11,778 nt of DNA. It comes from Savagea sp. (lineage in GTDB: Bacteria > Bacillota > Bacilli > Bacillales_A > Planococcaceae). Each line of letters begins with the position of its first letter. Position 1 is the stretch's first letter. Under the pieces are notes generated by a model. It made no database searches, had not been told where the DNA came from, and saw nothing but the letters and a program-made list of their open reading frames with translations. A program made the translations under genes and the position numbers. Positions 6,460 to 11,778 of this stretch are shown here, piece after piece. The DNA is taken from NCBI GenBank assembly GCA_030146155.1, contig JASLCF010000195.1:1-11778 (forward strand), given 5' to 3'.

Positions 6460-7479
6460 ATGAAGATTCGAGCAAGAGGGATAACAATCGGCCATTTACC
6501 AACTGGAATTAAAAACTGTATTACAGATGTTGAAGGCGTAGCTGTGGGCCACGTAACACTGGATCACGCTTTAGAAGAGGGGAAGCATGTTTGTACAGGA
6601 GTGACTGCAATTTTACCTCATCAAGGGAATTTGTTTCGCGAAAAGGTGATTGGTGCATCTTACGTAATCAATGGATTTGGAAAATCTGTCGGCCTTGTGC
6701 AAATTGATGAGTTAGGCACAATTGAGTCACCCATTATGCTAACGAATACATTCTCAGTAGGTGCGGTTCTTCACGGCACCATTCAGTATATGTTGGATCA
6801 AGCACCTGAAATTGGAGATACAACAGGGACAGTGAATGTTGTTGTGGGCGAGTGTAATGATGGTCATTTGAATTCGATACGTGAGATGGTCATCCAACCT
6901 GATGATGCAAAGGCAGCTCTCAACCAAGCTTCTACTGAACAAGTGGAGGAAGGCGCAGTCGGTGCAGGAAAAGGGATGGTTTGTTTTGGTCATAAGGGTG
7001 GTATTGGCTCAAGCTCAAGAAAAGTAGAGCACTTTACATTAGGCGTACTGGTATTGAGTAATTATGGGCAGGCTTCTGATTTTGAAAAGGGACGTTATCA
7101 AGTAGGAGAAAGCCCTTATGAAGAAGTACCACCAACAGATGGTTCGATTATGATTGTACTTGCTACAGATGCTCCTGTATCGAGCCGACAATTAAAAAGA
7201 ATTGCTAAAAGATGCGGAATTGGTCTAGGAAAAACTGGTGGTTACTTCTCCAATGGTAGTGGAGATATCGTCATTGCTTTTTCAACTGCTCAAAAAATTG
7301 CACATCAACAAGAGGAAGCGGATCATATTGAAGCGTTACGTGATGAAAGTGAAGTCATGTACGGTCTATTTAAAGCTGCAGCAGAAGCAACAGAAGAAGC
7401 TATTTTAAATTCATTATCTCAAGCTGTCACTACAACAGGGCGTAATGGCAAAGTAGTTGAAGCTTATCCATTTGAATAA
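6460..7479 (+). CDS. P1 family (S58/DmpA-type) self-processing aminopeptidase
   Basis: This 339-residue protein belongs to the DmpA/BapA family of N-terminal-nucleophile aminopeptidases, which cut themselves into two chains. Members release N-terminal residues from peptides, some accepting D- or beta-amino acids or amides. The N-terminal chain shows GITIGHLPTGIKNCITDVEG, VAVGHVTL, TGVTAILPH, the GFGKSVGLVQIDELG stretch and VGECNDG. The expected self-cleavage site is Gly228-Ser229 in TDGSIMIVLATDAP, giving chains of about 228 and 111 residues with Ser229 as the new N-terminal nucleophile. No signal peptide is seen, so it should be cytoplasmic. It lies 26 bp after dat with GTGGAG before the ATG. 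Pairing with a D-amino acid transaminase suggests it supplies amino acids to that enzyme, but substrate is unknown. Confidence 0.9.
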   Translation: MKIRARGITIGHLPTGIKNCITDVEGVAVGHVTLDHALEEGKHVCTGVTAILPHQGNLFREKVIGASYVINGFGKSVGLVQIDELGTIESPIMLTNTFSVGAVLHGTIQYMLDQAPEIGDTTGTVNVVVGECNDGHLNSIREMVIQPDDAKAALNQASTEQVEEGAVGAGKGMVCFGHKGGIGSSSRKVEHFTLGVLVLSNYGQASDFEKGRYQVGESPYEEVPPTDGSIMIVLATDAPVSSRQLKRIAKRCGIGLGKTGGYFSNGSGDIVIAFSTAQKIAHQQEEADHIEALRDESEVMYGLFKAAAEATEEAILNSLSQAVTTTGRNGKVVEAYPFE

Positions 7480-7486
7480 TGGTGAG

Positions 7487-7516
7487 GGTGAGAACATTTT
7501 GTGTTCTCACCTTTTT
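7487..7516 (+). terminator. Terminator of the dat-peptidase operon
   Basis: GGTGAGAACA (7487-7496) pairs perfectly with TGTTCTCACC (7502-7511) around TTTTG, followed by T-residues to 7516. The stop codon of the convergent grpB-like gene (7515-7517) overlaps the T-run. The opposite strand lacks a good T-run, so it is mainly a plus-strand terminator. Confidence 0.92.
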
Positions 7517-8030
7517 ATATCGATTGGCAAACTTGCTTGACGAACGCTTCTTTCTCATTTGTATAATGTGTGATTCCATCATCTTTTGAAATCTGTTGTT
7601 TAAGTTGCAAGTATTGATGAAGTAATTGTTGGTCTGTTCTTAATGTATCTCTAAAGTAGAGTAATTCTTTCCAAACCCGTTGATGTTTTTTAACTACATG
7701 AATGAAATGAGTTTTAGTTTGAAAAGTCTGGTCGGCAAATTTTGCAAAAATAATTTCATCTTTCCTTTGAACTTTTAGACGATAGAAACCGCATTGTTGG
7801 AGTTGCTTTTCGAAAGTGGGTGTGCACTCCTCAAGAGCAGTGAGCCCGATGAGAAGGTCGATAATTGGTTTTGAAGTTGCCCCTGGAATTGAGGTGCTGC
7901 CGATATGTTCTACATCTTCAAGCGCAAGCCCTGTATGTCGGCAAATTTTTTGTTGTGTGTGTTGAAATACGGCTGGCCAAGTAATATCGTAAGGCACAAG
8001 TAAGATGGAAGATGAATCAGAAGGGGTCAT
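7515..8030 (-). CDS. GrpB family (UPF0157) nucleotidyltransferase-fold protein
   Basis: This 171-residue protein has the GrpB/UPF0157 signature: an N-terminal LVPYDITWPAVFQ stretch, then EHIGSTSIPG and KPIIDLLIGL at about 41-63. The GS motif and following acidic residue resemble the active site of the nucleotidyltransferase fold. Some relatives are fused to dephospho-CoA kinase. The cellular role of stand-alone members is not established. The start is supported by AAAGGAGAA eight bases upstream on the minus strand. It is flanked by plus-strand operons and ends against the terminator of the dat operon, so it is probably a single-gene unit and may be a later insertion in the ancestral pdx-serS interval. 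I could not identify a convincing promoter. Confidence 0.85.
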   Translation of the reverse strand: MTPSDSSSILLVPYDITWPAVFQHTQQKICRHTGLALEDVEHIGSTSIPGATSKPIIDLLIGLTALEECTPTFEKQLQQCGFYRLKVQRKDEIIFAKFADQTFQTKTHFIHVVKKHQRVWKELLYFRDTLRTDQQLLHQYLQLKQQISKDDGITHYTNEKEAFVKQVCQSI

Positions 8031-8117
8031 TCGTTTGTTCTCCTTTCATTTCTCTAAAGTTAACAGGTGTGAGAGGTCCGTGAGTTTATCGTAGCAATAA
8101 AAAAACATAAAACAAGG

Positions 8118-8147
8118 CTGATATTCAGCTGACTAATCATGTATAAT
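8118..8147 (+). promoter_or_regulatory. serS promoter
   Basis: TATAAT (8142-8147) is preceded by CTGATA (8118-8123), a 4/6 match to -35, at 18 bp. Transcription would begin near 8154, ahead of the T-box leader. A small palindrome, GCTGATATTCAGC (8117-8129), overlaps the -35. Confidence 0.65.
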
Positions 8148-8153
8148 AGAAGT

Positions 8154-8448
8154 TATAGAAATGGTTTGTAAAAAGTTGCAATTATCAGCAAACTATTGTA
8201 AAGTATGAGATAATTAAATGATGGCGTTGATGGGAAGTAGTAGCAGCCTTGTTTTTTTTAGAGAGCTAGCGGGTGGTGAAAGCTAGTAAAAACAATTGTG
8301 AATCCGTCCTTGAGCTATGTAAGTGAAACTGTAGTAACTTACATCGGGTAAGAACCGTTATCTCTGAGAGTGGACTGAGTCATTTCAGTCAATTTGGGTG
8401 GTAACGCGGGTAGTTCTCGTCCCTTCAAGGGATTAGAGGGCTTTTTTT
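8154..8448 (+). promoter_or_regulatory. Serine-specific T-box riboswitch leader of serS
   Basis: The leader reads uncharged tRNA and controls termination before serS. The diagnostic T-box sequence TGGGTGGTAACGCGG spans 8395-8409, offering the TGGN-type bases that pair with the tRNA acceptor end. Stem I begins near GATGGGAAGTAGTAG (8229-8243), with the AAGTAG side of the specifier loop, and its distal part includes GAGCTAGCGGGTGGTGAAAG. The 3' side, GTGAATCCG, offers the codon TCC at 8303-8305, a serine codon matching the downstream gene. GACTGA/TCAGTC (8373-8390) forms stem III. About 65 nt precede stem I and can form an extra AATTATC/GATAATT pairing (8180-8186 with 8209-8215). The 5' end is estimated from the promoter. 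Confidence 0.93.
8414..8448 (+). terminator. Regulated T-box terminator
   Basis: TCCCT (8420-8424) pairs with AGGGA (8428-8432) and the stem extends outward through TCT/AGA, followed by seven T-residues (8442-8448). The 5' arm lies just past the T-box sequence, so the antiterminator formed with uncharged tRNA-Ser would compete with it. Confidence 0.85.
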
Positions 8449-8482
8449 ATGCAAAAAAATAAATTAGAGGAGGTATTTTGAA

Positions 8483-9769
8483 ATGTTAGATGCAAAGTTG
8501 TTAAGAACAGATTTTGATGGCGTCAAAGCAAAATTAGAGCGTAGGGGCGAAGATATTTCAGAGCTTGATCAATTTCAAGGGTTAGATGAGGAACGTCGTG
8601 AGCTAATTGCTAAGGTAGAGGTGTTAAAAGCTAAACGCAATGAAGTTTCACAACTTGTGGGACAGAAGAAAAAAAATAAAGAAAATGCAGATGATGAAAT
8701 TAAAGAAATGCGTGAAGTCGGGGATGAAATTAAGGCGATTGATACACGACTACATGAAGTAGAGGAAAAATTAAAATATGTCCTTTTACGTATTCCAAAC
8801 ATTCCGCATGAATCGGTTCCAGCGGGAGATTCTGATGAAGATAATATTGAGATTCGTACGTGGGGAGAGAAACCGACATTTGATTTTGAAGTGCAGCCTC
8901 ACTGGGATTTGGGTACACAATTAGAAATTCTTGATTTTGAGCGTGCTGCGAAGGTAACGGGTAGTCGTTTCGTATTTTATCGTGGATTAGGTGCTCGTTT
9001 AGAACGCGCACTGATTAACTTTATGCTAGATTTACATGCAGATGAGCACGGCTATGAGGAGATGCTACCACCTTATTTAGTAAACCGTCAGAGTTTAACA
9101 GGTACAGGACAATTACCGAAGTTTGAAGAGGATGCTTTTTTAATTGAAAAAGAAGATTATTTCTTAATTCCAACTTCAGAAGTGCCGGCGACTAACTTCT
9201 ACCGTGATGAAATTTTATCAGGAGATGATTTACCGAAGGCATGGACAGCATATAGTACAAACTTCCGTTCAGAAGCAGGCTCAGCAGGTAGAGATACGCG
9301 TGGACTGATTCGTCAGCATCAATTTAATAAAGTAGAGCTTGTCCGTTTTGTGAAACCAGAAGAATCTTATCAAGAATTAGAGAAATTAACAGGTCATGCT
9401 GAAAAAGTATTACAATTATTAGAACTTCCTTATCGTGTAGTTGATATTTGCATGGGAGATTTAGGCTTTACGGCTGCTAAGAAATATGATTTAGAAGTGT
9501 GGATGCCTAACCAAGATAAGTACCGTGAGATTTCTTCATGCTCTAACTTTGAAGATTTCCAAGCGCGACGTGCCAATATTCGTTTCCGTCGTGAAAAAGG
9601 CGCTAAGCCAGAATATGTGCATACATTGAATGGTAGTGGGGTAGCTGTAGGTCGTACAGTGGCTGCACTCCTTGAAAACAATCAACAAGCAGATGGCTCT
9701 GTTGTTATTCCAAAAGTATTGCGTCCGTATATGGGCGGAGTCGAAAAAATCGAAGCCCCACAAAAATAA
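8483..9769 (+). CDS. serS: Seryl-tRNA synthetase
   Basis: This class II synthetase charges tRNA-Ser (and tRNA-Sec where present) with serine in the cytoplasm. Its 428 residues are the usual length. Residues 1-100 form the long antiparallel coiled coil that grips the tRNA variable arm, rich in Lys and Glu. The catalytic core follows: TSE at 231-233 for serine binding, motif 2 at 261-290 (FRSEAGSAGRDTRGL...) and motif 3 at about 386-402 with GRTVAALLENNQ. AGAGGAGG lies ten bases before the ATG, just past the T-box terminator. Expression should rise when tRNA-Ser is uncharged. All expected motifs are intact, and a strong terminator follows. Confidence 0.98.
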   Translation: MLDAKLLRTDFDGVKAKLERRGEDISELDQFQGLDEERRELIAKVEVLKAKRNEVSQLVGQKKKNKENADDEIKEMREVGDEIKAIDTRLHEVEEKLKYVLLRIPNIPHESVPAGDSDEDNIEIRTWGEKPTFDFEVQPHWDLGTQLEILDFERAAKVTGSRFVFYRGLGARLERALINFMLDLHADEHGYEEMLPPYLVNRQSLTGTGQLPKFEEDAFLIEKEDYFLIPTSEVPATNFYRDEILSGDDLPKAWTAYSTNFRSEAGSAGRDTRGLIRQHQFNKVELVRFVKPEESYQELEKLTGHAEKVLQLLELPYRVVDICMGDLGFTAAKKYDLEVWMPNQDKYREISSCSNFEDFQARRANIRFRREKGAKPEYVHTLNGSGVAVGRTVAALLENNQQADGSVVIPKVLRPYMGGVEKIEAPQK

Positions 9770-9776
9770 GTAGATG

Positions 9777-9814
9777 AAAACGAGTAGCTGAAATCAAATA
9801 GCTACTCGTTTTTT
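9777..9814. terminator. Terminator shared by serS and tadA
   Basis: AAAACGAGTAGCT (9777-9789) pairs perfectly with AGCTACTCGTTTT (9800-9812) around a 10-nt loop, with T-run on the plus strand. The A-run at the left side gives a T-run on the minus strand. The tadA stop codon (9802-9804) lies within the right arm, so the hairpin serves both convergent genes. Confidence 0.92.
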
Positions 9815-10287
9815 AATCTTTTTTTCTGTGCTCGTAGTTGTTTAAAAAAGGATGTGAGGAGCATTCGGCAAGTTGTTTCTAAAACACCAGATGTCACTTC
9901 GACGGTATGGTTGAAACGCTGATCTTCTAATAATTGATAGAGTGTACGCACAGTACCTCCTTTGGGGTCAGAAGCGCCATAAACCACACGTGGAATCCGA
10001 GATTGTATAATTCCACCTGAACACATCATACAAGGCTCAAGTGTGACATAAAGGGTACAATCTTCTAATCGCCAACTCCCTATTTTTAAATTAGCTGCCT
10101 CAATTGCGATCATCTCCGCATGTTGATTCGCGAGTTGTTTGCTTTCTCGTTCATTCGCTCCCTTGCCGAGTAATTGACCCTCTCGAACAATAACTGCTCC
10201 GATAGGCACTTCACCCTGTTCTCCTGCTCTTTTTGCTTCTCGAATTGCACATTGCATAAAATAAAAATCCGCTGCCCACTGCATCAT
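9802..10287 (-). CDS. tadA: tRNA-specific adenosine deaminase
   Basis: TadA deaminates A34 of tRNA-Arg(ACG) to inosine, allowing decoding of CGU/CGC/CGA. The 161-residue protein has the cytidine-deaminase fold: zinc ligands His57 with proton shuttle Glu59 in QHAEMIAIEAA, and PCMMC with Cys86 and Cys89. EVPIGAVIV, WRLEDCTLYVTLEP and YGASDPKGGTVRTL are characteristic of TadA rather than of free-nucleoside deaminases. An AAAGGTGA site lies about five bases before the first of two tandem ATG codons (10287); Met2 is equally possible. In B. subtilis tadA reads in the same direction as serS; here it is inverted and converges on serS, while diverging from dgk. Confidence 0.95.
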   Translation of the reverse strand: MMQWAADFYFMQCAIREAKRAGEQGEVPIGAVIVREGQLLGKGANERESKQLANQHAEMIAIEAANLKIGSWRLEDCTLYVTLEPCMMCSGGIIQSRIPRVVYGASDPKGGTVRTLYQLLEDQRFNHTVEVTSGVLETTCRMLLTSFFKQLRAQKKRLKNE

Positions 10288-10334
10288 TTATTCACCTTTT
10301 TCTTGGAAACTGTCAAATGTTGTTCCTCACTCTA

Positions 10335-10343
10335 TGGTAAAAT
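10335..10343 (+). promoter_or_regulatory. dgk-dck promoter (extended -10)
   Basis: TGGTAAAAT is an extended -10 (TG, one base, TAAAAT at 10338-10343). No good -35 is seen at 16-18 bp. Start of transcription would be near 10350, which argues against translation from the ATG at 10351 and for the one at 10384. Confidence 0.5.
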
Positions 10344-10383
10344 AGACGGTATGAAAAAGAAAGTAGATAAGGAGCGACGAGGC

Positions 10384-11016
10384 ATGTCTATTCCATTTAT
10401 TGCTGTAGAAGGTCCAATCGGTGTTGGAAAAACCTCTTTAACTAAAGCGATAGCAACCCATTTTAATTATACTGCTCTACATGAAATTGTAGATGAGAAT
10501 CCATTTTTAGATAAGTTTTATCAAAATATTGACGAGTGGAGTTTCCAAACAGAGATGTTTTTTCTTTGTAATCGGTATAAGCAATTACAAGACAGTGAGA
10601 AATACTCACTATCCCAACAACGTGCGGTGGTGTCTGATTATCATATTTTTAAAAACTTAATTTTTGCGAAACGTACGCTTCAGGCGAGTGAATATGAAAA
10701 ATATGAAGAAATCTATCAGATTTTAACACGTGATACGCCTATGCCAAATGCCATTATCTATCTTCATGCGAGCTTACCTAAATTATTAGACCGTATTGAA
10801 TTGAGAGGGCGTAGTTTTGAACAAAACATGGATCCAGCTTATTTAAAGCAATTGTCTGCAGATTATGATGCTTATATTGAACAATTTAAGAAAAACCACC
10901 CAGAGATTCCTGTGTTACAACTGAGTGGAGATGACTATGACTTTGTACAAAATCCCGCGGATGAACAGCTGATATTAAAACAAGTGGAGCAAATGATAGA
11001 GGAGCGATTTAAATGA
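10384..11016 (+). CDS. dgk: Deoxyguanosine kinase
   Basis: This deoxynucleoside kinase phosphorylates deoxyguanosine (and probably related purine deoxynucleosides) for salvage into dNTPs. From this start it has 210 residues, as in the Bacillus Dgk family. The P-loop GPIGVGKT is at residues 10-17, followed by DENPFLDKFYQN, EWSFQTEMFFLCNRYKQL, the catalytic-site DYH triplet (SDYHIFKNLIFA) and the lid RGRSFEQ. These features match Dgk more closely than Dck, which has DRS. The longer in-frame reading from 10174 overlaps tadA and its own promoter, and an ATG at 10351 falls at the expected transcription start. AAGGAG lies nine bases before the chosen ATG. The stop overlaps the next start by four bases (ATGA), implying coupled translation. 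Confidence 0.93.
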   Translation: MSIPFIAVEGPIGVGKTSLTKAIATHFNYTALHEIVDENPFLDKFYQNIDEWSFQTEMFFLCNRYKQLQDSEKYSLSQQRAVVSDYHIFKNLIFAKRTLQASEYEKYEEIYQILTRDTPMPNAIIYLHASLPKLLDRIELRGRSFEQNMDPAYLKQLSADYDAYIEQFKKNHPEIPVLQLSGDDYDFVQNPADEQLILKQVEQMIEERFK

Positions 11017-11681
11017 ATTTAAGAGAGAAATATAACATTCCTAAAAATGCGATTATTACAATTGCAGGAACAGTAGGAATTGGTAAGTCAACCATGACAA
11101 ACGCAGTAGCAGAAGCTTTACAGTTTCGAACTTCTCTAGAAAAAGTAGACACGAATCCTTATTTAGAAAAGTTTTATGAAGATTTTTCTAAATGGAGTTT
11201 TCATCTCCAAATTTATTTTTTAGCAGAACGTTTTAAAGAACAAAAAAGAATGTTTGAATATGGAGGCGGATTTGTACAAGATCGCTCTATTTATGAAGAT
11301 ACGGATATTTTTGCAAAGATGCATATGGAAAAAGGAACGATGGATATCGTGGATTATCAAACGTACACAGAGTTATTCGATGCGATGGTAATGACTCCTT
11401 ATTTTCCACATCCAGATGTCTTAATTTACTTAGATGGCCCGTTTGAAACGATTTTAGAGCGGATTAAAGAAAGAGGGCGTCCGATGGAACAAGAAACCCC
11501 AATTGCATATTGGGAAGAAATGTATGGGCGATATACAAAGTGGATTGATTCTTTCCAGGCTTGTCCAGTCATGCGAGTAGATATCACAGAGTATGATTTA
11601 AAAGAGCATCCTGAACAAGTAGAAGAAATTGTTGAGAGAATAGGTAATTTTATTGAACGTGCGTCAGTTTACAAGAAATAA
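11013..11681 (+). CDS. dck: Deoxyadenosine/deoxycytidine kinase
   Basis: This 222-residue paralogue of the preceding kinase phosphorylates deoxyadenosine and deoxycytidine. The P-loop GTVGIGKST spans residues 19-27. It is followed by EKVDTNPYLEKFYEDF, KWSFHLQIYFLAERFKEQ, the catalytic DRSIYED stretch, VMTPYFPHPDVLIYLDG and the lid ERGRPMEQE. These match Bacillus Dck nearly throughout. The ATG overlaps the TGA of dgk, and GGAGCG in the end of dgk can serve as ribosome binding site. Dgk and Dck in some bacteria act as a heterodimer, which would fit the translational coupling, but that is inferred. The operon ends with a long hairpin near the window edge. Confidence 0.94.
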   Translation: MNLREKYNIPKNAIITIAGTVGIGKSTMTNAVAEALQFRTSLEKVDTNPYLEKFYEDFSKWSFHLQIYFLAERFKEQKRMFEYGGGFVQDRSIYEDTDIFAKMHMEKGTMDIVDYQTYTELFDAMVMTPYFPHPDVLIYLDGPFETILERIKERGRPMEQETPIAYWEEMYGRYTKWIDSFQACPVMRVDITEYDLKEHPEQVEEIVERIGNFIERASVYKK

Positions 11682-11697
11682 TACGGTTCTATAGTTT

Positions 11698-11774
11698 ATA
11701 ACGTTAGTGAAAGAAAATCAGCTTCCCTTGAACTTAGGAGAAGGTGATGGAATTTCATTAACGTTATTTTTATT
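11698..11774 (+). terminator. Long hairpin terminator after dck
   Basis: A 15-bp outer stem with one G-U pair joins 11698-11712 (starting ATAACGTTA) to 11753-11767 (ending TAACGTTAT), followed by T-rich sequence. Inside, ATCA-CTTC-C at 11717-11725 pairs with the complementary GGAGAAGGTGAT at 11737-11748 with two mismatches, lengthening the structure. It most likely ends the dgk-dck transcript; the window stops just behind it. Confidence 0.75.
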
Positions 11775-11778
11775 TTAA

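Noticed and set aside
8575..9763. Minus-strand open frames inside serS
   Set aside because: Low-complexity or unrecognisable translations opposite a fully conserved serS; no start signals were seen.
10174..10383. Upstream extension of the dgk reading frame, including ATG at 10351
   Set aside because: The extension overlaps tadA on the other strand and runs through the predicted promoter. The ATG at 10351 coincides with the expected transcription start, while 10384 has AAGGAG upstream and gives the family-typical N-terminus.
1..11778. Mobile elements, CRISPR array, tRNA genes or SRP RNA
   Set aside because: I saw no transposase, no regularly spaced direct repeats and no cloverleaf or SRP-like sequence. 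The short gaps are explained by promoters, leaders and terminators.

Overview
The window is a chromosomal housekeeping segment of a low-GC Gram-positive bacterium. It opens with the 3' end of a 5S rRNA gene. The order that follows (guaB, a dacA homologue, pdxS, serS with a T-box leader, the dgk/dck deoxynucleoside kinases, tadA) is the one found near the origin in Bacillales. AT-rich composition, strong AGGAGG-type ribosome binding sites and the T-box agree with this. The D-amino-acid transaminase and the DmpA-type peptidase inserted between pdxS and serS would suit the Planococcaceae/Caryophanaceae side of the order, but the genus cannot be fixed from the sequence alone.

Layout: (1) 1-91, end of an rRNA operon and its terminator. 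(2) 116-3091, guaB, then an intact gene for a D,D-carboxypeptidase homologue (PBP5/DacA family), separated by a long hairpin terminator whose U-tract touches the second gene's Shine-Dalgarno. (3) 3073-5481, divergent pdxR (MocR-type regulator) and pdxS (PLP synthase lyase subunit), with an inverted repeat between them that looks like the PdxR operator. (4) 5531-7516, dat (D-amino acid aminotransferase) and a P1/S58-family self-processing aminopeptidase in one operon. (5) 7515-8030, a GrpB-family protein on the minus strand. (6) 8118-9814, serS behind a serine T-box riboswitch. (7) 9802-10287, tadA on the minus strand, convergent with serS. (8) 10335-11774, dgk and dck overlapping by 4 bp, closed by a very long hairpin.

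Two observations stand out. First, the DacA homologue keeps the signal peptide, both domains and the C-terminal amphipathic anchor, but all three penicillin-binding active-site motifs are altered: the SxxK serine is Glu, SxN reads QSV and KTG reads FLG. It looks like a maintained pseudo-enzyme. Second, pdxS lacks the usual N-terminal segment (about 13 residues compared with B. subtilis), the part of Pdx1 that orders when the glutaminase PdxT docks, and no pdxT follows it. These two may be linked and would suggest PLP synthesis that does not depend on, or is differently coupled to, the glutaminase.

Functionally the middle of the window has a PLP and D-amino-acid theme: PLP synthesis and its regulator, a PLP-dependent D-amino acid transaminase, a DmpA-type peptidase and a degenerate D-Ala carboxypeptidase. 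The flanks are nucleotide and translation genes (IMP dehydrogenase, deoxynucleoside salvage kinases, seryl-tRNA synthetase, tRNA adenosine deaminase). I saw no mobile element, CRISPR array or tRNA gene.
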